A stretch of DNA of 64,000 nt from Psychrobacter sp. NG25 (GTDB lineage Bacteria > Pseudomonadota > Gammaproteobacteria > Pseudomonadales > Moraxellaceae). A model generated the notes under the pieces. The model did no database searches. It had not been told where the DNA came from and worked only from the letters and a program-made list of their open reading frames with translations. This document shows, in pieces, positions 43,047 to 52,709 of the stretch; within the stretch, counting starts at the first letter, position 1, and each line of letters starts with the position of its first letter. The stretch lies in the NCBI RefSeq assembly GCF_015234355.1, contig NZ_JADGMV010000005.1, positions 186,001 to 250,000 of the forward strand, given 5' to 3'. The position numbers were made by a program, and so were the translations under genes.

Positions 43047-45914
43047 ATGTTACCTGCTATGCCTTCACGCGAGACCCATGGTACAGATAATCAGCCTACA
43101 GTAGAGCAGCTGCAAGTATTGCAGACGGCGAGTGAGTTTGCTTATCAAATTTGGGAGAGCCGTACGGTCTCATGCCAAACTTTTTTGCGCAGCTACCCAT
43201 TAGATCATACCTTAACGCGCCAGCAAATCGATGATCTGATACAAGACTATACTTTGGATGAGAACTATCAGATCGCTGATGAAGACAAGGTAATGAAAGG
43301 ATTACGTGATTTGCGTACTCTACTGATGATGCGTTGGATCTGGCAAGATGCCTTACAGCTGATCTCACTTGAGCAGTTGACTGATGAACTCTCTGAGTTT
43401 GCAGGGGGTTGTATCTCTTTTGCCAAAGATTATACCTATCAGCATCTGATCAAGCAGTATGGCGAACCAACTTTTATTGATGCCAAAGGTAATGTGCAAA
43501 TCGACGATATGGCCATCATGGCTATGGGAAAACTTGGTGCCCATGAGCTAAATTTATCTAGTGATATCGATCTCATTTTTGTCCATCAAGCACGTGGTGA
43601 AACCAATGGTGATAAGGCCAAAGGTACTCGTAGCATAGACAACAAGCGCTTTATGACTCGATTGGGTCAAGGCATTATTAAATTGCTTGATCATACAACG
43701 GCTGATGGTTTTGTCTTTCGCGTGGATATGCGTCTACGTCCGTGGGGAGATGGTAGCGACTTGGCTATTCATTTGTCAGCGCTGCAAAAATACTTTTCTC
43801 AACATGGCCGCGCATGGGAACGTTTTGCTTGGCTAAAAGCCCGCGTAGTCGGGCAGTTAGAGCAGCCATTCTATGATGAGTTACAAGCGCTCATCAGGCC
43901 ATTCGTTTTTCGCTACTATGTCGACTACAGTGCTTTTTCGGCACTAAGAGAAATGAAGTCTCTCATTCAAAACCAAGTGGCACAGCGTGAAGATTTAGAC
44001 AATATTAAGCTTGGTGCAGGCGGTATCAGAGATATTGAGTTCATCGTACAAGCGTTTCAGTTGATTTATGGCGGAAGACATCCTCAGCTGCAGATTAAAT
44101 CCTGTTTGGACGCGATGAAGGTACTATATAAACTTAAATATTTGGAGCTTGAGACCTATAAGAAATTACAAGCCGCGTATCGGTTTTTGCGCCGGCTTGA
44201 ACATGCGATTCAGGCGATTAATGATCAGCAGACCCAGCGCTTACCACATGATACACAGTGGCAATATAATCTGGCTATCACACTTGGGTTCGAGGACTGG
44301 GCTGCGCTACTCAACACGCTCAATCAGCATCGAAATAATGTAAATGTTCCATTCGAGCGCATGGTCACCGAACGTCAAGTGCCGGATCAGGAAGATGCTA
44401 GCCTTGAGCCAAAAGATCTTGATGAGCAGATTGCACGACTGGACAACGTACTCACGGAAAAAAATCGAGATCTATTAGATAATTTTTGGCAGTCAAAATT
44501 GGTTGCCAACTTAAGTGAAGAAGCCAGAGAACGTCTAGATGATGCGTATCCTGTCATCGTCCACGCGCTGTTGGCACATCAGGACCAGCAGCAACTTGCG
44601 AATACAGCGTTGCCTCGTCTTATCTCGTTGCTTGAAGCGATTTGTCGTCGTTCCATCTACTTAGTGATGATCGCAGAAAACCCCAATGCAACGATTGAGC
44701 TGATTCCGATGCTATCAGCCAGTCCTTGGATTGCAAAAGAGCTGGCACACTATCCTGTACTGCTAGATACTTTTTTACAGCAGCGCTATCATCATTTGCC
44801 TGATAAACGTGAGCTACGCGATATTCTACGTCAACAATTACTACGCGTAGAGCCTAATGACGAAGAGAAACTGCTCAGCGTCGTACGGCTGTTCAAAAAG
44901 AACCAAATATTGGCGGTAGCGGCTAGCGATATATTAGCTGCGCGTCCGATTATGAAGGTATCTGACTCTTTGACCTATATCGCTGCAGTAGTACTAGAAG
45001 CTGTATTAGAGCGAGCTTTTGCAGAGATAGTCAGGCGTTATGGCTATCCTATTGGCCAAGATGGCGATCCTGTAACCGAAGCGGATTGCGGTTTTGCTAT
45101 TATTGGTTACGGTAAGCTTGGTGGATTAGAGCTGTCATATTCCTCAGACTTGGATTTGGTGTTTTTACACAAGATAAAAGAGCAGGGTATGACCACGGGC
45201 GAAAAGTCTGTCAGTGGAATGAAGTTTGCCGCGCGCCTGGTACAAAAATTAATGAACTATCTCAATACGCAAACTCGAGATGGCCGTGCTTACGAGATTG
45301 ATATGCGTCTGCGCCCATCAGGTAACGCCGGTATGATGGTGGTGTCATGTGATGCTTTTGAGACGTACCAACTAGATAAGGCATGGTCATGGGAGCATCA
45401 AGCATTGGTGCGTGCTCGCGCGATTTGTGGCGATAGACGAGTAACAGCACGCTTTTGTGATATTCGCCGAAATGTACTGGCATTGCCGCGTACGCTAGAG
45501 CAGGTACGTACGGAAGTCACCAGTATGCGTATCAAGATGCAAAAGCATCTAGGTACCAACCAATGGCAACAGAAATCTGGTAAGTTCCATCTCAAACAAG
45601 ATGCAGGCGGGATAATCGATATTGAGTTCCTAGCACAATTTGCGGTATTGGCTTACTCGCATGAGCATCCAAGCTTGACCAAATGGAGTGACAACGTCCG
45701 TATCTTTGAGGAAGTTGCCTTACTTGGCATTTGGGAGGCGCAAGTCTGTCAAGATTTGACAGATGCTTATCTAAGAATTCGTGCAGCTACCCATCAATTG
45801 GCATTGTCAGAGCAATCATTGTTGGTTGACGAGTCGTTATGGAAAGAAACACGGGCTTTAGTACAAGACCAATGGAAACATTTGATGGGCGTCGATACAG
45901 CAGATGAAGAGTAG
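43047..45914 (+). CDS. glnE: Bifunctional glutamine synthetase adenylyltransferase/deadenylase
   Basis: 955 residues, the normal length. It has two nucleotidyltransferase domains: LGAHELNLSSDIDLIFVH near residue 165 (deadenylase) and LGGLELSYSSDLDLVFLH near residue 690 (adenylyltransferase), each followed by an RLRP(S/W)G motif. The enzyme switches glutamine synthetase off and on in response to nitrogen via PII. AAGGAG precedes the ATG. It sits directly upstream of ilvE, as in Acinetobacter. Confidence 0.97.
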   Translation: MLPAMPSRETHGTDNQPTVEQLQVLQTASEFAYQIWESRTVSCQTFLRSYPLDHTLTRQQIDDLIQDYTLDENYQIADEDKVMKGLRDLRTLLMMRWIWQDALQLISLEQLTDELSEFAGGCISFAKDYTYQHLIKQYGEPTFIDAKGNVQIDDMAIMAMGKLGAHELNLSSDIDLIFVHQARGETNGDKAKGTRSIDNKRFMTRLGQGIIKLLDHTTADGFVFRVDMRLRPWGDGSDLAIHLSALQKYFSQHGRAWERFAWLKARVVGQLEQPFYDELQALIRPFVFRYYVDYSAFSALREMKSLIQNQVAQREDLDNIKLGAGGIRDIEFIVQAFQLIYGGRHPQLQIKSCLDAMKVLYKLKYLELETYKKLQAAYRFLRRLEHAIQAINDQQTQRLPHDTQWQYNLAITLGFEDWAALLNTLNQHRNNVNVPFERMVTERQVPDQEDASLEPKDLDEQIARLDNVLTEKNRDLLDNFWQSKLVANLSEEARERLDDAYPVIVHALLAHQDQQQLANTALPRLISLLEAICRRSIYLVMIAENPNATIELIPMLSASPWIAKELAHYPVLLDTFLQQRYHHLPDKRELRDILRQQLLRVEPNDEEKLLSVVRLFKKNQILAVAASDILAARPIMKVSDSLTYIAAVVLEAVLERAFAEIVRRYGYPIGQDGDPVTEADCGFAIIGYGKLGGLELSYSSDLDLVFLHKIKEQGMTTGEKSVSGMKFAARLVQKLMNYLNTQTRDGRAYEIDMRLRPSGNAGMMVVSCDAFETYQLDKAWSWEHQALVRARAICGDRRVTARFCDIRRNVLALPRTLEQVRTEVTSMRIKMQKHLGTNQWQQKSGKFHLKQDAGGIIDIEFLAQFAVLAYSHEHPSLTKWSDNVRIFEEVALLGIWEAQVCQDLTDAYLRIRAATHQLALSEQSLLVDESLWKETRALVQDQWKHLMGVDTADEE

Positions 45915-46175
45915 GATGGATATTCAGTTTTTCAACTATAAATAATAGCCTACTATGTCCAAACCAAAAGAGTTCATTTGCTAAGACTGCCAGTGATATA
46001 ATCGGTCACACATCGTAATACTACTGGCAATTCTTCATCATTTATTAGTGACAATAAGGCTGAATTTTAGCAATAAAATTTGATGCAGTGGTGTTATCAT
46101 ATGATGTTGATAAATACTATGAAATATAATCTACTTAAAAAAGTTAGACGTTAGCGCTAGCATAAGGACTACAAA

Positions 46176-47105
46176 ATGAACATGGCAACACAAGACGGTA
46201 AGCTTTGGATGAATGGCACAATGATTGAGCAGCCAGATGCTAAAGTTCACGTACTGACTCACAGCTTGCATTATGGCATGGCTGTATTTGAAGGTGTGCG
46301 TGCTTACCAAACTGCGGATAATCGTACTGCTATTTTTCGTCTAAAAGAGCATACCGAGCGTTTATTAGGATCTGCAAAAATATTTCAAATGGATGTACCG
46401 TTCGATGCAGCGACTCTAGAGCAAGCGCATAAAGATGTGGTCAAACAAAACAACTTGGCAGAAGCCTATATCCGTCCATTAATTTGGGTTGGTGCAGAAA
46501 AGCTAGGTCTGTCTTCGCGTGATAACAGTATCAATGCGATGGTTGCGGCTTGGCATTGGGGTGCGTATCTTGGTGACGAAGGTATCAAAAACGGTATCCG
46601 CGTGAAAACGTCTTCATTTACACATCATATGACCAATGTGACGATGTGTAAGGCGAAAGCTTCAAGTAACTATCCAGTGTCTATCATGGCCAATCAAGAA
46701 GTGACTCGTAACGGCTATGACGAAGCTATTTTGATGGATCCACAGGGCTACGTTTGCCAAGGTGCTGGCGAGAACTTGTTCTTAGTGAAAGATGGTGTAT
46801 TGCATACTCCTGACTTAGCTGGTGGTGCGCTAGATGGTATCACTCGCCGTACTATCATTCAGTTCGCTGATGATCTAGGTATTAAAGTCGTTGAGCGCCG
46901 TATTACTCGTGATGAGTTTTACTTAGCGGATGAGATATTTATGACAGGTACTGCTGCTGAAGTGACACCTATTCGTGAATATGATGATCGCACGGTCGGT
47001 AACGGTGGCCGCGGACCCTTGACTGAAAAGCTACAAACTTTATACTTTGATGTAGTACACGGTCGCAATGAGCAATATATGGATTGGTTAAGCTTTATTG
47101 ATTAA
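46176..47105 (+). CDS. ilvE: Branched-chain amino acid aminotransferase
   Basis: 309-residue class IV PLP enzyme making leucine, isoleucine and valine. LHYGMAVFEGVRAY, RPLIWVGAEKLGLSS, the lysine region MCKAKASSNYP, and EAILMDPQGYVCQGAGENLF are typical. TAAGGA precedes the ATG. A strong terminator follows. It marks the left edge of the outer-core glycosyltransferase locus. Confidence 0.96.
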   Translation: MNMATQDGKLWMNGTMIEQPDAKVHVLTHSLHYGMAVFEGVRAYQTADNRTAIFRLKEHTERLLGSAKIFQMDVPFDAATLEQAHKDVVKQNNLAEAYIRPLIWVGAEKLGLSSRDNSINAMVAAWHWGAYLGDEGIKNGIRVKTSSFTHHMTNVTMCKAKASSNYPVSIMANQEVTRNGYDEAILMDPQGYVCQGAGENLFLVKDGVLHTPDLAGGALDGITRRTIIQFADDLGIKVVERRITRDEFYLADEIFMTGTAAEVTPIREYDDRTVGNGGRGPLTEKLQTLYFDVVHGRNEQYMDWLSFID

Positions 47106-47130
47106 CAATGCAGTTACTTTGAAAAACTAA

Positions 47131-47164
47131 AAAAGACTGAACGTAATTGTTCAGTCTTTTTTTT
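47131..47164 (+). terminator. Rho-independent terminator after ilvE
   Basis: AAAAGACTGAAC at 47131-47142 pairs perfectly with GTTCAGTCTTTT at 47149-47160 (6-nt loop), followed by more T. It separates ilvE from the first glycosyltransferase. Confidence 0.95.
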
Positions 47165-47213
47165 ATGCTAATATAGCCATCATATTTATTCATACCGTTA
47201 AAGTGAGCAGTCA

Positions 47214-48050
47214 ATGCCAATAGATTCTGATACAGCAGATAATAAAAATATCAAACAAATTATTTGTATTAAATGGGGTACAAAGTACGGAGCTGATTAT
47301 GCCAATAAACTATATGGCATGGTGTCTCGTAATATTACGCCGCCATTTCGTTTTGTGTGCTTTACAGACGATACCACCGATGTGCGTCCAGAAATCGAAT
47401 GCCAAGCATTGCCGCCGTTAGATGTCACTATGCCAACCAATACACTAGGTAAGTGGCCAAAATCTCGTTTATGGGGTGAAAAGCTTGGCGATTTAACCGG
47501 TACAGTACTGTTTGTAGACTTGGATGTGATTATCGTCGATAGCCTCGATCCTTTCTTTGAGTATGGCAAGCCGGAGGATGTTATTTTATCTTATAACCCG
47601 AGCAACCCGTTGGAGCGTTTGGGACAGACTTCTTGTTTCAGATTCCAGATAGGTTCGCTTGTTTCACTACAAGAAAAATTTAAGGCGGATCCACAAGGTA
47701 TCGCTGATGAGTATCGTTTTGAGCAGCGTTTTGTCACTCGTAACGCACCAGGTGGCGTGAAGCTGTTTCCAAAGGCATGGGTGGCGCACTTTAGACGTAA
47801 GTGTCGTCAACCTTTCCCGTTTAACTACTTTAAAGAACCAAAGATTCCTAAAGGTGCTCGTCTGGTTATTTTCCCTGGTGATTTATACCCTACGCATGCA
47901 ATTGATGGCATGTATAATAAAAATGCGGCTAATAATGCTAAAGATCATTTGAAAAGAATTACTGAGCCCAAAAACTTGAAACGCCCTTTACGACATTTAC
48001 GCCACTTTATCTTGCCAGTAACTTGGATTGAGAAATACTGGAAGGAGTAG
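47214..48050 (+). CDS. Putative glycosyltransferase, DxD-containing
   Basis: 278 residues. IICIKWGTKYGADYANKLYGMVSRNI opens the protein and VLFVDLDVIIVDSLDPF contains a DLDV metal-type motif of GT-A enzymes. It is clearly paralogous to the protein at 59244-60044 (CMKWGDKYGPEYVNRLYNMVSR and LFLDIDIVIVDNID), so the same fold sits at both ends of this locus. Donor and acceptor are unknown. First gene of a rightward run of transferases. Confidence 0.78.
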   Translation: MPIDSDTADNKNIKQIICIKWGTKYGADYANKLYGMVSRNITPPFRFVCFTDDTTDVRPEIECQALPPLDVTMPTNTLGKWPKSRLWGEKLGDLTGTVLFVDLDVIIVDSLDPFFEYGKPEDVILSYNPSNPLERLGQTSCFRFQIGSLVSLQEKFKADPQGIADEYRFEQRFVTRNAPGGVKLFPKAWVAHFRRKCRQPFPFNYFKEPKIPKGARLVIFPGDLYPTHAIDGMYNKNAANNAKDHLKRITEPKNLKRPLRHLRHFILPVTWIEKYWKE

Positions 48051-48158
48051 GCTTAGCTCTATATCTGAGTATTATCACATTAGACGTAATTAACACTGAT
48101 GTTTTATAGCCTTGTAAATAACTAAGGCTAGAGTATTTTTTAGTGAACGGATAGAACT

Positions 48159-49031
48159 ATGAAAACAAACGATACCATCAGAGTCTTTGTAGGCTGTGAC
48201 CCAAATAACTGTGATCTAGAGCAGATGATGGTTCTAGATTATAGTATCCATAAACATACCAGTGTGCCAGTAGAAATAGTGTGGATGCAGCTCTCACGTG
48301 ACCCTGATAGTTATTGGTATTCTAACCCTGAAACTGGTAAAGGCTGGGATACCACCAAGTGGTCAACGCCTTTTTCAGGTTTTAGATGGGCGATTCCAGA
48401 GTATTGCAATTATTCTGGACGTGCGATCTATATGGATGCTGACGTCGTTGTTTTAGATGATTTAGCAAAATTATGGCAGCATCCTATTGAAGGACAGTCC
48501 ATAGTAGCGGCTAAAACGAATGCTGATATGACTCGGTTATGTACTTGCGTTTGGGATTGTGAAGCTGCAAAGTCTGTCATTTTACCTATCGAGAAACTCA
48601 AAAAAGACCCTAAAAGCCACAAAGAAATGATGGCGGTATTCAAGAAAAATACTCAGCTGATTGAGTCTTATCAAGACAGCTATAACTGCATTGATGGTGA
48701 AGACTTAGCGATAGAGGACATCAAAGTCTTGCATTACTCAGATATGGGAACGCAATTCAGTCACAAATATTCGTTACCCAGAGTGAGCAAGGAAGGCATC
48801 AAGCATTGGTTCGATGGTGAAATAATGCCGCATCCAAGACAAGATTTGGTCGACCTTTTTGATGAGTATTATAATGAAGCGCTTGCCGCTGGATATCATT
48901 TAGACAGTTATCGAATTGAACCTTTCGGTAGTTTTCCAAAAAAATCTCAACAAGGTTATACTGGTAATAAAGTCACGCGTGCTGAGAAGCATAAAAAAAA
49001 ATCATTTTTCGCAAGATTATTAAAAAATTAA
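48159..49031 (+). CDS. Putative GT8-like glycosyltransferase
   Basis: 290 residues with the GT-A pattern of family 8-like enzymes: an N-terminal RVFVGCDPNNCDLEQMMVLDYSI, then AIYMDADVVVLDDLAKLW, whose DAD triad would hold the metal and sugar nucleotide. The basic C-terminus (RAEKHKKKSFFARLLKN) may anchor it at the membrane. A run of nine A at 48993-49001 lies near the 3' end. The sugar is unknown. Confidence 0.75.
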   Translation: MKTNDTIRVFVGCDPNNCDLEQMMVLDYSIHKHTSVPVEIVWMQLSRDPDSYWYSNPETGKGWDTTKWSTPFSGFRWAIPEYCNYSGRAIYMDADVVVLDDLAKLWQHPIEGQSIVAAKTNADMTRLCTCVWDCEAAKSVILPIEKLKKDPKSHKEMMAVFKKNTQLIESYQDSYNCIDGEDLAIEDIKVLHYSDMGTQFSHKYSLPRVSKEGIKHWFDGEIMPHPRQDLVDLFDEYYNEALAAGYHLDSYRIEPFGSFPKKSQQGYTGNKVTRAEKHKKKSFFARLLKN

Positions 49032-49063
49032 TCTCTTGCTGACTAAGAACTTTCGAGGGTTTA

Positions 49064-49870
49064 ATGAAAAAGCTCATTATTAGTTTAGAAGATGCCCAAG
49101 ATAGAAGGCAGCACATCGCAGAGCAGTTTGAAAATAAAAATATTCCTTATGAATTTTTTGATGCAATCGACGCCACTCAAATTGATGCTATCGCGAGAGA
49201 ATTAAATATATCAATTGCGAATACGCTATTAGGAAAAAACGAAATTGCTTGTTTTTTGAGTCACGCGAGCATTTGGCAGTTAGCAGTGGATAACAACTAT
49301 CCTTACGTTTGCATTTTTGAAGATGATGTTTATCTTGGTGAAGATTCAGAATTTTATTTGAATAATATTTCAGAATGGAAGCCTGATGACGCTCATATAT
49401 TAAAACTTGAAGTTTATAATAAAACCATTAACATTAGCGGAAGCGCTAAAAGCTTACAAATTGGTGACAGAAATCTTGTAAAACTAGCGACAAAGCATAC
49501 AGGCTGTGCTGGTTATGTTATAACACTCGAAACGGCGCACACTTTACTAGATATAGTGAGAAATTATGACCAACTAATTCCTGTCGATCATATTGTTTTT
49601 GGTGATTTTCTACATAGCTACGCAGCCAATATATATCAGATTGTGCCTGCAATTTGTATTCAAAGTCAACGTCATAACCTCACTACACCTCTCACAAGTT
49701 ATCTTGAGTCTGAAAGAAAAATCAGGTTTGGAACGCCTAAAACTGAGAAAACAATTGTCAGTAAGGTATTTAAAGAAGGAAAGCGATTAACTAAACAACT
49801 TAGCAATACTGTTGATAAAATCAACCTTAAATTAAAAGGGGTTAAAGCACTAAAACTAACTTTTAGATAA
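49064..49870 (+). CDS. Glycosyltransferase family 25 (LPS biosynthesis type)
   Basis: 268 residues, close to the family 25 layout of LOS galactosyltransferases such as LgtB/Lex1: a short MKKLIISLEDAQDRR start, then the motif FLSHASIWQLAV and VCIFEDDVYLGED with the EDD metal triad. GDFLHSYAANIYQIVPAICIQ is the usual late segment. Galactose is a frequent donor sugar in the family, but the specificity here is unknown. 32 bp after the previous transferase. Confidence 0.82.
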   Translation: MKKLIISLEDAQDRRQHIAEQFENKNIPYEFFDAIDATQIDAIARELNISIANTLLGKNEIACFLSHASIWQLAVDNNYPYVCIFEDDVYLGEDSEFYLNNISEWKPDDAHILKLEVYNKTINISGSAKSLQIGDRNLVKLATKHTGCAGYVITLETAHTLLDIVRNYDQLIPVDHIVFGDFLHSYAANIYQIVPAICIQSQRHNLTTPLTSYLESERKIRFGTPKTEKTIVSKVFKEGKRLTKQLSNTVDKINLKLKGVKALKLTFR

Positions 49871-50396
49871 TAATAGGCTATCTGAGAATTAACGCTTAAA
49901 CGTATAGTCTAAACAAATGACAAAACATGATAGTCATCATACCTTAGATCATCCTACCAATATTTAATGTGCAAGAGCAGTATACAAGTATTTTATTTGT
50001 TACAATATAATTTTGTCAGCGTGAAACTGCCGAACTCATAGGTTGTTAGGGTCTTCCCACTAAATACTGTTCTCACCATGCAGTGATTTTGCTAATGTAA
50101 ATGCAGTGCTCATATACTGAAGTCGATTGAATATATTCAATAGAATTCGACCGGAAAAAGTGCGGAGTTGGCAAAACTGTTTATATCGTCTACGCATATT
50201 ACAAAAGGTATCATCGTTTCTAAGCCTAAATTAAGTCAAGCCATCAAATGATTATTGATCGTCCTCTACAAATTTCTGTTTCTAGCTAGGGCTTATAATT
50301 GGCGGCATTCAATAACACAATGTCGTATTACAAATATTATAGTAAAATAAACCTAACAGAGTTAAGCTATTTTGAATTAAGTTTATAGGATTCTTT
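49871..50396. other. 526-bp gene-free stretch with a 16-bp perfect palindrome
   Basis: No gene or gene remnant could be supported. ATTGAATATATTCAAT at 50126-50141 is a perfect 16-bp palindrome, flanked by partial extra symmetry (GTCG at left, CGAC at right after a 4-bp insert). The region should contain the promoter of the tandem GT4 pair. Confidence 0.5.
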
Positions 50397-51524
50397 ATGA
50401 CTAACAATGTCATTTCAGCGCAAAAAATGAACAAGACCAAACTTAAAAAAAAGGTATTGCTGGTAATTAACTGTCTTCAAGGCGGCGGTGCGGAGCGTGT
50501 GGTATTGACGTTAGGTCAAGGGTTTTATGAATTGGGCTATGAAGTACATATTCTAAGATTCAAACCATTGGTAGAGTATGAGTTGAGTCCAGACCTTCAT
50601 TATCATGTGCTCAAATTTAAACCTTACAAGCTCATACCAGGATCCGAAAGGCGTGATAAGATTTTTGCGCGTTCTGTCGATAAGTATGTTTCACAAAATA
50701 TCGGTCAGCCTGACATGATACTTTCTAATCTTGATCGTGCGGACAGTATTTTGAGTAATAGTAAGCTACCAAACATCACCTATATCATTCATAACACCGT
50801 ATCGCTGCTTTACAAGTTCAATAAAAATCAAGATGCTGAGCAATTAAAAAGAAAAATGGTCGAGATTTATTCTAAACATCCTTGTGTCTGTGTGAGTGAG
50901 GGTGCTGAAAAGGATTTCATCAAAAGCTTTGGCAATATCACACCAACGGCAGCCATCCACAATCCGATTGATAGAGACAATATTCAAAAACAGGCCAACG
51001 CTTTTGTTCCTGAATATCAGAACTATATTATTCATGTAGGAAGCTTCAAAGATGCGAAGCGTCACGATGTATTGATAAAAGCCTACGCAAAGACTGATCA
51101 ATCTATGCCGTTGTTGCTCTTAGGCCAAGGCAAGCATAAAAATGAGATAGAGAATTTAGTCACAGCGTTAAAACTAGAAAATAAGGTGGTGTTTTTAGGC
51201 TTTCACGAAAATCCTTTTCCTTATATCAAACATGCACAATTTAAGGTACTGACTTCAGATTGGGAAGGCTTTGCTTTAGTTATTGCTGAAGCTTTAGTGC
51301 TAGGTACGCCAGTTATAAGCACCAACTGTCCGTCAGGCCCGAGTGAGCTGCTACCTGAAAGCAACTTGATGCCGATGGGAGATATTGAAGCCATTGCCGA
51401 AAAAATGCGTCAGGCTATGAGCAACCCACAACAGTTTCATGCCCCGTTTGATGAATCACTGCTTCCAGTCAAAATAGCTGAGAAATATCTAGAATTCTCT
51501 CAAAGACCAGATGTCATAAAGTGA
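50397..51524 (+). CDS. GT4-family glycosyltransferase, intact copy of a tandem pair
   Basis: 375-residue GT-B enzyme. The N-terminal GGGAERVVLTLGQGFYELGYEVHIL is the acceptor-domain start, and the C-terminal SDWEGFALVIAEALVLGTPVIST with SGPSELLP is the GT4 nucleotide-sugar site (EGFxxxxxEA). The start at 50397 has AGGATT upstream. Codons near position 18-20 contain a run of eight A (50445-50452), so copy number could slip. The downstream copy is frameshifted; both face the same direction. Confidence 0.85.
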   Translation: MTNNVISAQKMNKTKLKKKVLLVINCLQGGGAERVVLTLGQGFYELGYEVHILRFKPLVEYELSPDLHYHVLKFKPYKLIPGSERRDKIFARSVDKYVSQNIGQPDMILSNLDRADSILSNSKLPNITYIIHNTVSLLYKFNKNQDAEQLKRKMVEIYSKHPCVCVSEGAEKDFIKSFGNITPTAAIHNPIDRDNIQKQANAFVPEYQNYIIHVGSFKDAKRHDVLIKAYAKTDQSMPLLLLGQGKHKNEIENLVTALKLENKVVFLGFHENPFPYIKHAQFKVLTSDWEGFALVIAEALVLGTPVISTNCPSGPSELLPESNLMPMGDIEAIAEKMRQAMSNPQQFHAPFDESLLPVKIAEKYLEFSQRPDVIK

Positions 51525-51576
51525 TACTGTCAAATCCTCTTTATACTCAAAATACTCACTTTTAAGAAAGTTTAAA

Positions 51577-52709
51577 ATGACTAACAATGCCATGAGCATA
51601 AGCAATAATTTACCTAGAGAAAATAAGAAAAAATACTTTTAGTCATCAACTGCCTACAAGGTGGTGGTGCTGAGCGTGTTGTACTTACATTAGGGCAGGG
51701 CTTTTATGAGTTGGGATATGAAGTACATGTTTTAAGATTCAAGCCTCGGGTAGAGTATGATCTTAATCCGAACCTAAATTATCATTTAATTAACTTTAAG
51801 AAATATAAATTCATACCAAAACTAGAGCGTCGTGACAAATTTTTTTCAGGTGTGGTTGATAGATATGTCTCAAAGAAAATTGGTCAGCCGGATATTATCC
51901 TATCAAACCTTGATCGTGCGGATAATATTCTTAGCCACAGCAAAATGCTCAATATTATCTATGTGATTCACACTACGCTATCATTATCATACAAGTTCAA
52001 AAATTTAGATGATGAGCAGAAAAAACTAGCGTTTTCTGACATTTACTCAAAGAATAGCTGCGTATGTGTTAGTAACGGCGTTAAAAAAGATTTTTTAGAA
52101 AATTTTGGTGATATCACACCAATGGCAGCTATTCATAACCCGATAGATAGAGATTGTATTCGAAAACTAGGTGATGCGTTCGTTCCTGAGTATCAGAACT
52201 ATATTATTCATGTGGGTAGTTTTAAAGAGGCAAAACGTCATGACGTGCTGCTAAGAGCTTATGCCAAAACAGATCAGTCGCTGCCTTTATTGCTTTTAGG
52301 TAAAGGCAAGCTTAAGAATGATATAGAGCAATTGGTGGTCGAACTCAATTTAGAAAAGAAGGTGGTTTTTTTAGGTTTCCATGAAAACCCTTTCCCTTAT
52401 ATAAAACATGCGCGGTTTAAAGTATTAACTTCCGATTGGGAAGGGTTTGCTTTGGTCATTGCAGAGTCTCAGGTGTTGGGTACACCAGTCATCAGTACCG
52501 ACTGTCCTTCAGGTCCAAGTGAGTTATTGCCTCAAAATAACTTAATGCCAATGAGAGATATAGATGCTATTGCTGCTAAATTAAGCTTAGCAATGAAAAA
52601 TCCAGAGCAATTTCATTCTGAATTTAATGAGGCGTTGCTACCTATCACGATAGCCAAAAAATATATTGAGTTCGCCTCTGATTGTGAGAATGTAGGTGAA
52701 AAGGCCTAA
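51577..52709 (+). pseudogene. Tandem second GT4 glycosyltransferase, frameshifted at a run of six A
   Basis: The ATG at 51577 begins MTNNAMSISNNLPRENKKK, parallel to the intact copy's start, but runs into a TAG at 51640-51642 after 21 codons. The rest of the protein (from KILLVINCLQGGGAERVV) continues, fully open to 52709, in another frame, starting at about 51630. Restoring one A in the run at 51628-51633 would join the two into one protein of about 378 residues. The downstream 332 codons keep the GT4 site SDWEGFALVIAESQVLGTP. Options: recent pseudogene, phase variation, -1 recoding or transcriptional slippage, or a sequencing error. Confidence 0.75.
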
